Assembly (NCBI GenBank): GCA_944388705.1
Contig: CALXJU010000016.1
Location: 1-34,222 of the forward strand
Reading direction: 5' to 3'
From: an uncultured Clostridia bacterium
GTDB lineage: Bacteria > Bacillota > Clostridia > TANB77 > CAG-508
Length of the DNA stretch: 34,222 bases
The notes below the pieces were generated by a model that worked only from the letters and a program-made list of their open reading frames with translations, was not told where the DNA came from and searched no databases. The position numbers and the translations under genes were made by a program. This document shows, piece after piece, positions 8,192 to 17,152 of this stretch (position 1 is the first letter of the stretch; each line of letters opens with the position of its first letter).

Positions 8192-8779
8192 TTAAATTGA
8201 ATTTGTAAAGTTTTGTGTTCCATTAAATGTTCCATTTACTCCAGATTGTTTGTAATTAAATGTTATTGTAAATGTAGCTGTTTCGTTTACATTTGTATTT
8301 GATGTTGCAGATGGATCCCATTCTACTGAAAATTCAAATGTTTTTGTTGCTCCTACATCTAATTCATCCCCTGTTGTTACTGTTGGAACTTTTACTTGGA
8401 TTGGACTTTTTGTATATGTATTACCTGCTCCTGAAAATCCATCTCCTGAAACAGTAAAGCTTTCAATTTCTGCTGGTAAGCTACCTGCATTTGTAATGTC
8501 AACAGATATATTTGCTCCATCTCCAGGTGTTGCTAAATTTACTGTAACATCCATAGATTTTCCATCTGGTGCTATTTCAACAGTATTTTCAGTTGTTCCA
8601 TCTACTATAGAATTTGTAATTGTTGCTGTTCCTGCAGCAAATTTAACATCCCAATTTGCATTTGCATTTGCTGTACCTGATATTGGTAAAGCTTGATTAA
8701 ATGCTGCATAACCCACAGCTAAAGCTAATAGTAATACAATTAATACTATTGCTACATAATTCTTTTTTGTCTTTTTCAT
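8192..8779 (-). CDS. TasA/camelysin-like secreted fibre protein with SipW-type signal peptide
   Basis: A 195-aa protein. The N-terminus (KKTKKNY, hydrophobic 9-25, then GYAAFNQALPISGTANANA) is the typical SipW-dependent signal, with cleavage expected near the start of ISGTANAN. The mature part is an all-beta, Thr/Asn/Gly-rich domain without Cys, resembling TasA/CalY biofilm fibres (former peptidase family M73). It precedes its probable processing enzyme by 69 bp and has a strong AGGAGG site. In Bacillus subtilis the order is tapA-sipW-tasA; here the fibre gene comes first and no TapA is seen. The protein is shorter than TasA (about 260 aa). Confident of the signal class, less of the exact fibre role. 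Confidence 0.8.
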   Translation of the reverse strand: MKKTKKNYVAIVLIVLLLALAVGYAAFNQALPISGTANANANWDVKFAAGTATITNSIVDGTTENTVEIAPDGKSMDVTVNLATPGDGANISVDITNAGSLPAEIESFTVSGDGFSGAGNTYTKSPIQVKVPTVTTGDELDVGATKTFEFSVEWDPSATSNTNVNETATFTITFNYKQSGVNGTFNGTQNFTNSI

Positions 8780-8814
8780 CTGAATATCTCCCTCCTAATT
8801 TATTTATCTACATA

Positions 8815-8842
8815 ATTTTATCATTTATTACCTTTTTTACAA
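8815..8842 (-). promoter_or_regulatory. Predicted promoter of the tasA-sipW operon
   Basis: TTGTAA (8842-8837), a 16-nt spacer and TAAAAT (8820-8815) on the minus strand, 36 bp before the TasA-like start codon. Confidence 0.45.
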
Positions 8843-8884
8843 TCTCTGTTATATTAATTTTATTTTACATTTTTATTACATTTT

Positions 8885-8901
8885 TGTTACGTTTTGTAAC
8901 A
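8885..8901. promoter_or_regulatory. Inverted repeat in the divergent promoter region, candidate operator
   Basis: TGTTAC (8885-8890) and GTAACA (8896-8901) form a perfect 6-bp inverted repeat with a 5-bp centre. It sits between the divergent TasA-like operon and the gene at 8982. Related ATTACA half-sites lie just to its left. The binding protein is unknown. Confidence 0.4.
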
Positions 8902-8949
8902 TTTTTTTAATTTTTTTGTAATAGATTTATGTCATTTTTTATGATATTA

Positions 8950-8955
8950 TATAAT
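8950..8955 (+). promoter_or_regulatory. -10 element of the gene at 8982
   Basis: A perfect TATAAT lies 27 bp before the start codon; no good -35 is visible at 16-18 nt spacing. Confidence 0.4.
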
Positions 8956-8981
8956 AAGAATTTTTATAAGGAGTTTTACAA

Positions 8982-9974
8982 ATGGTAAAAGATTTAGTTA
9001 CAAATGCTAGTTATTTAAATAATTTACTTTCTGAAAAAGATTTTAATTTTATTAATAATTTTGATGATGAAATTAAAAGTATTAATACAAAAATATCAGA
9101 ACAAGAAAATACACGAGATAGTATTGTTGAACTTATCTCGTCTATTGCTGATGTTTTGAATTTAAATGACCCTGAAATTGACAATTATTCTTTATATAAA
9201 TATAGTAATGAATTAACTTCTGTATTTGAAACTGTTAATAAAAATATAAATTTATTGTCTGATTTGAAGACTAAATTAGATTTATTAGATTCTGATATAA
9301 TTACATTACTAGTAAATGCTGAAAATTCTACACATCCTATGTCTTATTTTGATAATATTATTCAAAATATAAAAAGTAAAATTGATGATTATTCATCTTC
9401 TTTTGAAAAAGTTGAACTACAATTATCTACAAATAATCATAAAATTAATAGTTTTTTAAACAGAGATGATACAAAAAAATATTTGGCAGGTTTTAATATT
9501 GTTTTAAATAATGTAAATAGTAATTTTAAAACTTCACCTATCACAAAATCAGATTATGCTTCAAATGAAAAAGATAATAATATTTTGATTATTTCTGAAA
9601 AAGATGATAAAGTATTTTTACCTTATAAAGTTGAAGAAATTAATGATTATTTAGAACAATTTCCAGAACAATATAGTTCTTTTGAAAGTGTTGTTGCTAA
9701 AGAGTTTATATTACCTTTAAATTATTATATGTCACATCCTGTTATTGCAAGATTTCGAGAAGCTTATTCTTTATGTAGAGATAGAGAAGCTAAAACTATT
9801 TTTGAAAGTTTAAAATATGGTATGGACTTAATGTTTAACAGAAGATTAAATCCTGCAATTATTGCAGCTTGTAAAACTCAAGAACAATTATCTAATTACA
9901 TGAATTGTTTAGAGAAAAATGATTTAAAACATTTTACTGATTTTGAGATAAGATTTGAGGTTAATCCTTTTTAG
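8982..9974 (+). CDS. Unknown protein with N-terminal coiled coil
   Basis: A 330-aa protein, one of only two plus-strand genes here; AAGGAG precedes the ATG by 8 nt. I do not recognise a family. Residues about 20-170 are heptad-rich and helical (EIKSINTKISEQENTRDSI, TVNKNINLLSDLKTKLDLL), with no signal peptide or membrane segment, so the protein is probably cytoplasmic. The C-terminal 100 residues are more globular and contain conserved-looking aromatic/charged patches (FILPLNYYMSHPVIARFREA, YSLCRDREAKTIFESL, YGMDLMFNRRLNPAIIAACK). It is divergent from the TasA-like operon and shares a regulatory region with a palindrome, so joint regulation is possible. Its 3' end abuts the repeat element at 9975. 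Confidence 0.75.
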   Translation: MVKDLVTNASYLNNLLSEKDFNFINNFDDEIKSINTKISEQENTRDSIVELISSIADVLNLNDPEIDNYSLYKYSNELTSVFETVNKNINLLSDLKTKLDLLDSDIITLLVNAENSTHPMSYFDNIIQNIKSKIDDYSSSFEKVELQLSTNNHKINSFLNRDDTKKYLAGFNIVLNNVNSNFKTSPITKSDYASNEKDNNILIISEKDDKVFLPYKVEEINDYLEQFPEQYSSFESVVAKEFILPLNYYMSHPVIARFREAYSLCRDREAKTIFESLKYGMDLMFNRRLNPAIIAACKTQEQLSNYMNCLEKNDLKHFTDFEIRFEVNPF

Positions 9975-10066
9975 GGAAAAAAGAGAACCGTCCCATTTTT
10001 TCCATTTTGGCAATTTGGGGACGGTTCTCTTTTTTCCCTTTGGGTAATTTGGGAACCGTCCCCAAA
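9975..10066. repeat. GGGGACGGTTCTC palindromic repeat between convergent genes
   Basis: Same family as 3511-3657. An inverted AGAGAACCGTCCC half at the left and GGGGACGGTTCTC in the centre form a long hairpin. A further GGGAACCGTCCCC at the right adds an alternative pairing. It fills the gap between the stop codons of the gene at 8982 and ddl exactly, so it may serve as the terminator for both. Confidence 0.85.
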
Positions 10067-11056
10067 TTACCCTATTAATTTATCTAATAATTCTGAATAT
10101 GATATACCTACTTTTTCAAACAATTTTGGATACATACTTATTTTTGTAAATCCAGGCATTGTATTTATTTCATTAATATAAATTTTATTTGTTTCTTTTT
10201 CTATAAAGAAATCTACTCTTGATAATCCTTTTCCATCTATTGCTTTAAATGCTTTTATTGCAAGTTTTCTAATTTCTTCTATTTGCTCATTTTTTATATT
10301 TGCTGGTATTAATGTTTTTGATTCAGGCATATTATATTTTGCATCAAAACTATAAAATTCTTCTGCTGACATTATTTCTCCTACTGTTGATGCTATGATA
10401 TTTTTTCCATCTTGTAAAACTGCACATTCTACTTCTTTGCCTTCTATTGCTTGTTCTACTAAAATTTTTGTATCATATTGTCCTGCATTTTCTATTGCAA
10501 GTTTTAATTCCTCTACATTTGTTGCTTTTTTTACTCCTACTGATGAACCTGAATTTGATGGTTTTACAAACATAGGAAATTTTAATTTTTTAGTTATTTT
10601 TTCTATTTTTAATTCTTCTTCATCAAAATTTTCATCTACTATTTTGTATGTGTTATTTTCCCTTTTTACATATACATATTTTGTTTGTGGTATTCCTGCT
10701 TTTTCAAATATTATTTTAGTATATACTTTATCCATTCCTACGCTTGATGCTAATACTCCACAACCTACATATGGTATTTGTAACATTTCAAACATTCCTT
10801 GTATAGTACCATCTTCTCCTCCTATACCATGTAACACTGGAAACACTATGTCTAAATCTTTTAAATACCATATTAAATTATATATTTCTTCTTTTTTGTT
10901 TTCTTTTACTTCATACCATTTTCCATATTTACTTATATATATTTCATGTATTTCATATTTTTCTTTATCTAAATTTTCTATTACTGATTTTGCAGACATT
11001 TCTGATACTTCATTTTCAGTTGAAATACCACCATAAATTATTCCTAATTTTTTCAT
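10067..11056 (-). CDS. ddl: D-alanine--D-alanine ligase
   Basis: An ATP-grasp enzyme joining two D-Ala for peptidoglycan precursors; 329 aa, normal for the family. Seen: the N-terminal IIYGGISTENEVSEMSA, the substrate/ATP region KPSNSGSSVGV, the omega-loop FYSFDAKY with Lys-Tyr retained, and the C-terminal metal site EINTMPGFTKISMYPKL. The retained Lys-Tyr (VanA-type D-Ala-D-Lac ligases have His here) predicts an ordinary D-Ala-D-Ala product. The start has AGGGTGA upstream. It follows pyrI by 44 bp without a visible terminator, and the PBP gene lies upstream of pyrB, so wall and pyrimidine genes probably share a transcript. Confidence 0.95.
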   Translation of the reverse strand: MKKLGIIYGGISTENEVSEMSAKSVIENLDKEKYEIHEIYISKYGKWYEVKENKKEEIYNLIWYLKDLDIVFPVLHGIGGEDGTIQGMFEMLQIPYVGCGVLASSVGMDKVYTKIIFEKAGIPQTKYVYVKRENNTYKIVDENFDEEELKIEKITKKLKFPMFVKPSNSGSSVGVKKATNVEELKLAIENAGQYDTKILVEQAIEGKEVECAVLQDGKNIIASTVGEIMSAEEFYSFDAKYNMPESKTLIPANIKNEQIEEIRKLAIKAFKAIDGKGLSRVDFFIEKETNKIYINEINTMPGFTKISMYPKLFEKVGISYSELLDKLIG

Positions 11057-11100
11057 GTTATCACCCTATATAATTTTATTTCTTATTTTTGTTTTTATGA

Positions 11101-11532
11101 TTAATCATTTTCAATTTCTTCTTTTGATGTTTCACAATATTTGCATCTATATATTTTTTTCTCTCTATCTGTTAATACAAATACTTGGTCTAATTCTTGT
11201 TCAATTGATGTTATACATCTTGGATTTTTGCATTTTACAACATTTACTATTTCATCTGGTAATTGAACATGATATTTTGCTACTCTTATATCATTTTTTA
11301 TAATATTTATTGTTATATTTGAATCTATATATCCTAATATATCAAAATCTAAATTTATGTTTTTATCTATTTTTATTATGTCTTTTTTTCCCATCTTTTT
11401 ACTTTTAGCATTTGTTATAATCGCAACTGAACAGTCTAATTTTGCTAATTCTAATAGTTCATATATTTCCATTCCTTTTTTTGCTTGTATATGGTCTATT
11501 ACTATTCCATTTTTTATACTATCTATATTCAC
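11101..11532 (-). CDS. pyrI: Aspartate carbamoyltransferase regulatory chain
   Basis: A 143-aa allosteric nucleotide-binding subunit that assembles with PyrB trimers. The N-terminal region (NGIVIDHIQAKKGMEIYELL) is the typical nucleotide-binding start. The C-terminal zinc site is seen as C-x4-C (CKNPRC) and C-x2-C (CKYC). Start is GTG, with AAGGAGG 7 nt upstream and only 12 bp after pyrB. Its presence predicts feedback control of the first committed pyrimidine step by nucleotides, as in enterobacteria and clostridia but not Bacillus. No other pyr genes are adjacent. Confidence 0.93.
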   Translation of the reverse strand: MNIDSIKNGIVIDHIQAKKGMEIYELLELAKLDCSVAIITNAKSKKMGKKDIIKIDKNINLDFDILGYIDSNITINIIKNDIRVAKYHVQLPDEIVNVVKCKNPRCITSIEQELDQVFVLTDREKKIYRCKYCETSKEEIEND

Positions 11533-11544
11533 CTTTTTTCCTCC

Positions 11545-12459
11545 TTATTCTATTTCTAATAGTTTTAATATTAATGCCATTCTTATATATTTACCATATC
11601 TTACTTGTTTAAAATAACATGCTCTTGGGTCATCATCTACTTCTGTTGATATTTCATTTACACGTGGTAATGGATGCATTATACATAAATCTGATTTTGC
11701 TTTTTCTAGTTTCTCTTTATTTAATATATAATAATCTTTTAATCTTATATAATCTTCTTCATTGAAAAATCTTTCTTTTTGTACTCTTGTCATATATAAA
11801 ATATCTAGTTTATCCATATATTCTTCTATATCATTTGTTTCTATATATTCTATATTGTTTTTTTCTAACACTTCTTCTTTTAAATATTCTGGAATTTTCA
11901 ATTCATCTGGAGAAATTAACACAAATTTTATGTTTTTGTATCTTACCATTGCAGTTATTAATGAATGTATTGTCCTTCCAAATTTTAAGTCTCCACATAG
12001 TCCTATTGTTAGATTTTCTAATCTTCCTTTTTCACAAGATATTGTTAGTAAATCTGTTAGTGTTTGTGTTGGATGATTATGTCCTCCATCACCTGCATTT
12101 ATTATTGGTACTGTTGACTTCATTGATGCTACTAATGGAGCTCCTTCTTTAGGATGTCTCATTGCTATTATGTCACTATAACACCCAACTGTTCTTATTG
12201 TGTCTGATACACTTTCTCCTTTTGATGTTGAACTTGATGATGCTAATGAAAATCCTATTACACTTCCACCTAATTCGAGCATTGCTGCTTCAAAACTTAG
12301 TCTTGTTCTTGTACTTGGTTCAAAAAATAAAGTAGCTAATTTCTTATGCTTACATTTTTCTGAATATTTTTCAGGGTTTTGCATAATATCTTTAGCTACT
12401 TTTATTAATTCACTTATTTCATTTACTGATAGTTCTTTGATATCGATTAAATTTCTCAT
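11545..12459 (-). CDS. pyrB: Aspartate carbamoyltransferase catalytic chain
   Basis: Transfers a carbamoyl group to aspartate in UMP synthesis. A 304-aa protein with the carbamoyl-phosphate motif [12 protein letters not shown], the [11 protein letters not shown] segment, [15 protein letters not shown] and the aspartate-binding [10 protein letters not shown]. The frame is open to an upstream ATG at 12513, but the true start is 12459, where AAGGAGG stands 6-8 nt upstream and homology begins ([11 protein letters not shown]). The longer N-terminus would be a Lys/Arg-rich stretch encoded by the ribosome-binding-site region. Lies 58 bp after the PBP gene; no PyrR attenuator is visible in that gap. 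Confidence 0.95.
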   Translation of the reverse strand: MRNLIDIKELSVNEISELIKVAKDIMQNPEKYSEKCKHKKLATLFFEPSTRTRLSFEAAMLELGGSVIGFSLASSSSTSKGESVSDTIRTVGCYSDIIAMRHPKEGAPLVASMKSTVPIINAGDGGHNHPTQTLTDLLTISCEKGRLENLTIGLCGDLKFGRTIHSLITAMVRYKNIKFVLISPDELKIPEYLKEEVLEKNNIEYIETNDIEEYMDKLDILYMTRVQKERFFNEEDYIRLKDYYILNKEKLEKAKSDLCIMHPLPRVNEISTEVDDDPRACYFKQVRYGKYIRMALILKLLEIE

Positions 12460-12517
12460 TTTTCTCCTCCTTTTTCTTTTGTTATTTTTATCAAAAATTA
12501 TTTCTTTTGTCAATACC

Positions 12518-14284
12518 TTATTTTAAACTATCTAAATATGGTAATACTTCACTTAAGATTTTTCCTCCTACTGGTGCTGCAACTCCACCTCCTTGATGTC
12601 CACCTTCTCCAGTTGGATTATATAATGTTATTAAAAGAACTATTTGTGGATTATCTGTTTCTGCAACTCCACAAAAAGATGTAACATATTTGTTAGTATT
12701 TACTCCATCTTCTGAAGTACCTGTTTTTCCTCCTACATTATATCCAACAACTTGAGCATTTTTTCCTGTTCCTTCTGAAACAACGCTATTCATCATACTT
12801 AAAATTTTCTCTGCATTTTCTTTAGAAATTATTTGTTCTCCTGTTTCGATTGGCATTTCTGTAACTTCTCCTGTAACAGAATTTTGTATACTTTTAACTA
12901 TTCTTGGTTTTATATATACTCCATTATTTGCAATTGATGATACTGCTGTAATCATTTGAAGAGGAGTTATTTCAAATCTTTGACCAAAACTAATTGTTGC
13001 AAGTTCTACTGGACCTGCTTTTTCTTCTTTTACGAAAATACTATTAGCTTCTCCTGGTAGTTTTATACCAGTTTTTGAAAATAACCCAAATTTTCGTAAA
13101 TATTCATAGTATTTTGTAACACCTATTTTTTGTCCTAATCCTATAAATACAGGGTTACATGAATTCATTAGTGCTTGCCTTAAGCTTTCTGGACCATGTG
13201 GTCTATAATATCTCCAACATTTTATTCTAGTTCCTGCAACTTCAATTCCACCACTACAGTTAAACTCTCCTTGTTTATCTATATCTGTTACTATACCTTC
13301 TTGCAATGCGGCTGATGCTGTAACAAGTTTAAATACTGAACCTGGTTCATATGTATCAGATATAGCTTTATTTCTCCACATTCCTTGCAATATTACTGTT
13401 CTTTCTTCTTGGGACATTGAAGACCAATTTGCTTTTAATTCCTCGTCAACTGGTTCATATGGTGAATTTAAATCATAACTTGGATATGTAGTCATTGCTA
13501 ATATATCTCCATTTTGTGGATTCATTGCAATTATACTTCCACCATCTGTGCATACATTATCAATACAAGCTTCTTCTAAATACTTTTCAACTATTGATTG
13601 AATTGTCATATCTATTGTTAATATAAGATTATTTCCATCTACTGCTGCAACATATTCCTCTGAGCCTAAACTCTCTCCTGTAGCATTCGTTTCTCTTTCA
13701 ATCTTTCCGTTTGTTCCTTTTAATTCGTCATCATATTTTGCTTCAATTCCATCTAGTCCTTGATTATCACTTCCACAGAATCCTATTACTTGAGCAGCTA
13801 AATCTCCATATGGATAATATCTTTTTGAATCTTCATCTATATTTATTCCTGTTGTGATTCCTTCTTCTTCAAGCCACTTTCTCAATTCATCAGTTTTTTC
13901 TTTTTCTACTTGTCTTACTATTGTTTCTATAGAACTTCTTTTCTTTACTTTTTTTAGTACTTTTTCATAATCTAACTCAAATATTTCACTTAACTTTTTT
14001 GCAACTTTTTCTTTATTTTCTTCCGCTATATTTGTGGGATTTACTGTAACCGCTTCTACACTTGAACTTACCGCTAATATATATTTCCCTGTACTATCAT
14101 ATATCGTTCCTCTTTTAGCTGTTATTGTTCTACTTTGAGATTGCTGGCTGCTTGCTTTTTCACTTAATTCAACTCCCCATACAAATTGTATGTATGATAG
14201 TCTAGCTGTTAAAAGTACAAATATCAATATCACTATAAATAATGCATTTCTCATTTTCTTTTTATTTGACAATGAAATTGGCAT
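12518..14284 (-). CDS. Class B penicillin-binding protein (FtsI/SpoVD-like transpeptidase)
   Basis: A 588-aa membrane-anchored D,D-transpeptidase that cross-links peptidoglycan. It has one N-terminal membrane helix (about 12-30), a dimerisation/pedestal domain ([13 protein letters not shown] at 58-70), and the transpeptidase motifs SVFK (Ser316), SCN (375-377) and KTG (520-522). There is no C-terminal PASTA domain, so it resembles short FtsI or SpoVD versions without PASTA. GGGTGA lies 6 nt before the ATG. First gene of the block PBP-pyrB-pyrI-ddl. Whether it serves division or the spore cortex cannot be told from sequence alone; the presence of CwlD and a GerS-like protein nearby leaves SpoVD possible. 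Confidence 0.93.
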   Translation of the reverse strand: MPISLSNKKKMRNALFIVILIFVLLTARLSYIQFVWGVELSEKASSQQSQSRTITAKRGTIYDSTGKYILAVSSSVEAVTVNPTNIAEENKEKVAKKLSEIFELDYEKVLKKVKKRSSIETIVRQVEKEKTDELRKWLEEEGITTGINIDEDSKRYYPYGDLAAQVIGFCGSDNQGLDGIEAKYDDELKGTNGKIERETNATGESLGSEEYVAAVDGNNLILTIDMTIQSIVEKYLEEACIDNVCTDGGSIIAMNPQNGDILAMTTYPSYDLNSPYEPVDEELKANWSSMSQEERTVILQGMWRNKAISDTYEPGSVFKLVTASAALQEGIVTDIDKQGEFNCSGGIEVAGTRIKCWRYYRPHGPESLRQALMNSCNPVFIGLGQKIGVTKYYEYLRKFGLFSKTGIKLPGEANSIFVKEEKAGPVELATISFGQRFEITPLQMITAVSSIANNGVYIKPRIVKSIQNSVTGEVTEMPIETGEQIISKENAEKILSMMNSVVSEGTGKNAQVVGYNVGGKTGTSEDGVNTNKYVTSFCGVAETDNPQIVLLITLYNPTGEGGHQGGGVAAPVGGKILSEVLPYLDSLK

Positions 14285-14324
14285 AAAAAATCACCCATTT
14301 AATTTTATGCTGTTATTTATAAAA

Positions 14325-14381
14325 AAATGCACTAAAGAGGACCGTCCCCTTTGAAAAGGGACGGTCCTCTTTAGTGCATTT
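14325..14381. repeat. Perfect palindrome of the GGGACGGTCCTC family, terminator-like
   Basis: Two 24-bp perfectly complementary arms (14325-14348 and 14358-14381) enclose a 9-nt centre. The core AGAGGACCGTCCC matches the repeats at 3511-3657 and 9975-10066. The right arm overlaps the mazF stop codon, and in the minus direction the hairpin ends in a T run, so it probably terminates mazF transcription. Confidence 0.85.
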
Positions 14382-14727
14382 ATTCCAAACCGAAACTTAC
14401 ACCTAATGCATTATTTAATTTATTCATTATTTGTGTGTCATCTATATGCCCAATTTTTTCTTTTAGTCTGCTTTTATCTATTGTTCTTATCTGCTCAGCT
14501 AATACTACAGAATTACTTTTTAATCCACTCGTATTTTCTCCAAGTTCTATGTGTGTTGGTAATTTTGCTTTATTTGTTTGGGACGTTATGGCAGCAGCAA
14601 TTACAGTTGGACTATATTTGTTACCTAAATCATTCTGTATTATTAAAACAGGTCTAATTCCACCTTGTTCTGAACCTACAACTGGACTTAAATCTGCATA
14701 AAACATATCGCCTCTTTTTACTATCAT
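14380..14727 (-). CDS. mazF: MazF/EndoA-family mRNA endoribonuclease toxin
   Basis: A 115-aa sequence-specific RNase, very close in pattern to Bacillus Endo[21 protein letters not shown] at the start, then [37 protein letters not shown]. The start is ATG at 14727, where AGGAG is 8 nt upstream; the frame also has a GTG at 14736, but that overlaps the Shine-Dalgarno. No MazE/EndoAI antitoxin is encoded immediately upstream, where it is normally found; the gap before the next gene holds no ORF. In other Firmicutes alr-mazE-mazF is the usual order, and the gerS-like gene next door suggests that alr and mazE were lost or moved. Confidence 0.95.
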   Translation of the reverse strand: MIVKRGDMFYADLSPVVGSEQGGIRPVLIIQNDLGNKYSPTVIAAAITSQTNKAKLPTHIELGENTSGLKSNSVVLAEQIRTIDKSRLKEKIGHIDDTQIMNKLNNALGVSFGLE

Positions 14728-14774
14728 TTCCTTCACTCCTAAAATTAGTATATTTCAAGTCTATATATTTCTAT

Positions 14775-14804
14775 ATTTAAACTATTAGTTTGAAGTAAAG
14801 TCAA
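14775..14804 (-). promoter_or_regulatory. Predicted promoter of mazF
   Basis: TTGACT (14804-14799), an 18-nt spacer and TTAAAT (14780-14775) on the minus strand, 48 bp before the ATG. It would make mazF independent of the upstream gene. Confidence 0.4.
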
Positions 14805-14843
14805 TAGTATATTACATATATATTTTCGTAAAGTGTACTAGTA

Positions 14844-15458
14844 TTATTCCGTACTATTTACCTTTACCTCATTATATAATATGTAAATTGTCGTTTTTTG
14901 TTTGTTGTCCTTTATTTCCATTTGTGTTGGTTTATATGTTTTTTTATCTATGTGCAAGCTCTTTTCTTGTATGTAAATATTTTCTAAATTACTACTTGCC
15001 TTCATTATTATTTCTGTATCAGTTTCTTCATATCTTGCTTTTTCATCTTGTTTATAATCTTCGATGAAACTTGATAAATCTAAGCAGTTATCTCCTAAAT
15101 AATTGTAATTTTCTAAAATTGTATTTAAATTTAAGCTACTATTTTCTATTTTTAGATTTGTTCCATCTCTTTCTATTCTTATCCCTGCTATATTACTTGG
15201 TTCTATTACTTCTTGTATATTTTTATTTTCGTTCTTATATTCTTGTTTTATTATATATTTATTACTATTTTTATTGCTAGTTACATTTACTGTTATTTGT
15301 GTTTCATACTCACTAATGTTTAAAATATAGTCTACTATTTCTTGACTACTTTTATTATTTCCAATTTTAGAATTTTTAAAACTGTTTTTATAAAAAATTG
15401 TAATTAGTACTGCAACTATAATTATTATTAATAAAATTAACCAATATTTCTTTTTCAT
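14844..15458 (-). CDS. Membrane-anchored LolA-fold-like protein, GerS-like
   Basis: A 204-aa protein with an N-terminal membrane anchor (residues 4-22, WLILLIIIIVAVLITIFY) and no lipobox Cys. The outside domain has a strand-rich pattern typical of LolA-like proteins: YETQITVNVTSNKNSNKYII, IRIERDGTNLKIENSSL, EIIMKASSNLENIYIQ, LHIDKKTYKPTQMEIKD. In Clostridioides difficile the germination factor GerS has this fold, is encoded beside alr and mazEF, and activates the amidase CwlD. Here the gene sits directly before mazF, and a CwlD-like gene is at 24195. The GerS call rests on fold pattern and synteny; GerS itself is a lipoprotein, this one is not. Strong AAGGAGG site. Confidence 0.55.
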   Translation of the reverse strand: MKKKYWLILLIIIIVAVLITIFYKNSFKNSKIGNNKSSQEIVDYILNISEYETQITVNVTSNKNSNKYIIKQEYKNENKNIQEVIEPSNIAGIRIERDGTNLKIENSSLNLNTILENYNYLGDNCLDLSSFIEDYKQDEKARYEETDTEIIMKASSNLENIYIQEKSLHIDKKTYKPTQMEIKDNKQKTTIYILYNEVKVNSTE

Positions 15459-15488
15459 GTGACCTCCTTATTTTTTCTATTTAAAAAT

Positions 15489-15518
15489 AAAAAAGATATA
15501 TTTTTATATATCTTTTTT
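15489..15518 (-). terminator. Terminator of the five-gene enzyme operon
   Basis: A perfect 13-bp stem (AAAAAAGATATAT / ATATATCTTTTTT) with a 4-nt loop, 36 bp past the GT2 stop codon. It has flanking A and T runs and could work in both directions. Confidence 0.75.
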
Positions 15519-15553
15519 ATAATTATATTTATTTAATTTTATTTTATAATAAT

Positions 15554-16384
15554 TTATACAATTTTATTTTTTATTAACTTAATAATTGTATTAGTTTCTT
15601 TTTTTAACCTATTATTTACTTTTTTTACATTTTCTTCAGTATTAATATTCCATTTTGCTATATATTGATATAGTAAAGAATACACAAAAATTGAATCTTC
15701 TAAATGTTTTAAAAGTGTTTTTATTGTTCTATCACTAGTTGAACTATCTGGATTATATATGTAATTATATAATATGTCATTTACAAATACCACATTATTA
15801 GCTTTTGAAAAAAGTTGATAATTTACTAATAAGTCTTCTCCATATCTAATATCTTCATTATCAAAATTTATATTTTGAATTAATTCCTTTTTTATGCAAT
15901 TTGTCCACAAAGAATTTAGCATATAGCCTTCTATGAACATCGGATATACTTTACTAATAAAATCTTGTTTTTCTATTTTTATTTCATCTTTATCATTATA
16001 TTTATATTGTTCATATCCGTCTGGAATTTTTCTATATCTAAATCTTATAATATCTGGATTATTATATTTATTTATCAGTTCTTCCATTCTTTCTATTATA
16101 TTTGTTTCATATACATCATCCGAATCTAAAAACATTATATAATTACCATTTGCATTTTTTGTCCCAACTTTCCTTGCTTCATATGCCCCTTTGTTTTCTT
16201 GTTGAATTATTCTTAAATTAGATATATCTTTTTTTAAATTATTACATATTTTTAAAGTTTCATCTGTAGAACCATCTATTACAACTATTATTTCTACTTC
16301 TGCATTCGAAATTGATTTTATACATCTTTCTATCGTTTTCTGTGCATTATATGCTGGTATTATTATACTAATTTTATTGTTCAT
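15554..16384 (-). CDS. Family 2 glycosyltransferase (GT-A fold)
   Basis: A 276-aa inverting sugar transferase using a nucleotide-sugar donor. It has the classical start SIIIPAYNAQKTIERCIKSI, the VVIDGSTDET nucleotide-binding loop and the metal-binding DxD as DSDD at 87-90; the acceptor region contains WTNCIKKELI and RYGEDLLVNYQLF. No membrane segment, so probably a soluble or peripheral enzyme at the inner face of the membrane. Last gene of the operon, 14 bp after the SDR gene, with a weak AAGAAG ribosome site. The acceptor and sugar cannot be read from the sequence. Confidence 0.92.
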   Translation of the reverse strand: MNNKISIIIPAYNAQKTIERCIKSISNAEVEIIVVIDGSTDETLKICNNLKKDISNLRIIQQENKGAYEARKVGTKNANGNYIMFLDSDDVYETNIIERMEELINKYNNPDIIRFRYRKIPDGYEQYKYNDKDEIKIEKQDFISKVYPMFIEGYMLNSLWTNCIKKELIQNINFDNEDIRYGEDLLVNYQLFSKANNVVFVNDILYNYIYNPDSSTSDRTIKTLLKHLEDSIFVYSLLYQYIAKWNINTEENVKKVNNRLKKETNTIIKLIKNKIV

Positions 16385-16398
16385 CTTTAACTTCTTTA

Positions 16399-17127
16399 TT
16401 ATATGCTTTGACCATTGTCTAATATTATATTTTGTCCAATAATACCTTGCATCTTATATATTAAATAATAAATTGTATTAGCAACATCTGTAGGTTTTAC
16501 AAATTCTTTAATTGCAATATCTTTTAATTTTTCTTCAAAATATGTATTTCCTTCTATTACATCACTATTATGTGGAACTGTTCCTAGTGAATTTGTATTT
16601 ATTCTTATTTTTTCTTGTGACAATTCTTTTGCTATTGATTTCATGAATCCATATAATCCTGCTTTTGCTGCACTATATGCAGGTAAACCATGATCAGTAA
16701 TAGCATTAATAGATGAAATCATTGTTATTGTTTTGTTTTCTTGATTGCTTTGTTTTAGCATATCTTTAAAAATTTTAACAATATAAATATGAGAATTTAA
16801 ATTTAATTTTATAGATTTATCTATATCTTCAAATGTTATTGTATCCATTCCGCCGATTTCACTTTTCATATTAATTCCTGCCATACTAACTACATTATTA
16901 GCATATCCATATTTTTCTTCTATACTTTCTTTTGCTTTAATTAGTTCGTCAATATTTGTAACATCTACTTTTATGAAATGAAATTTTTCATTTGATAATA
17001 TTTTCGAATCTATTATTTCATTTTTATCTAATACTATAACTTCATCATTTTTAGTTAGGAATTTTCTTACTACACTTCTTCCAATTCCACCACTTCCACC
17101 TATTATTATTGTAATATTTTTACTCAT
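16399..17127 (-). CDS. Short-chain dehydrogenase/reductase
   Basis: A 242-aa NAD(P)-dependent oxidoreductase of classical SDR type. Seen: the Rossmann glycine motif GGSGGIG (10-16), an acidic residue after strand 2 (VLDKNE) favouring NAD, Ser139 (MISSINA), and YSAAK with Tyr151 and Lys155. The usual NNAG is replaced by NVVSMAG. The C-terminal ILDNGQS resembles the ends of FabG-like enzymes. It sits between the TIM-barrel and GT2 genes (25 and 14 bp spacing), so it probably oxidises or reduces a sugar or polyol intermediate of the same pathway. Substrate unknown. Confidence 0.92.
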   Translation of the reverse strand: MSKNITIIIGGSGGIGRSVVRKFLTKNDEVIVLDKNEIIDSKILSNEKFHFIKVDVTNIDELIKAKESIEEKYGYANNVVSMAGINMKSEIGGMDTITFEDIDKSIKLNLNSHIYIVKIFKDMLKQSNQENKTITMISSINAITDHGLPAYSAAKAGLYGFMKSIAKELSQEKIRINTNSLGTVPHNSDVIEGNTYFEEKLKDIAIKEFVKPTDVANTIYYLIYKMQGIIGQNIILDNGQSI

Positions 17128-17152
17128 TAGACCACCTCTCTATTATTATTTT

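Noticed and set aside
10067..11056. Vancomycin-resistance-type D-Ala-D-Lac ligase
   Set aside because: The omega-loop retains Lys-Tyr (FDAKY) typical of D-Ala-D-Ala enzymes, and no vanH or vanX neighbours are present.
3511..14381. GGGGACGGTTCTC repeats as a CRISPR array
   Set aside because: No regular spacers; copies are palindromic, scattered over 11 kb and of variable structure; no cas genes.
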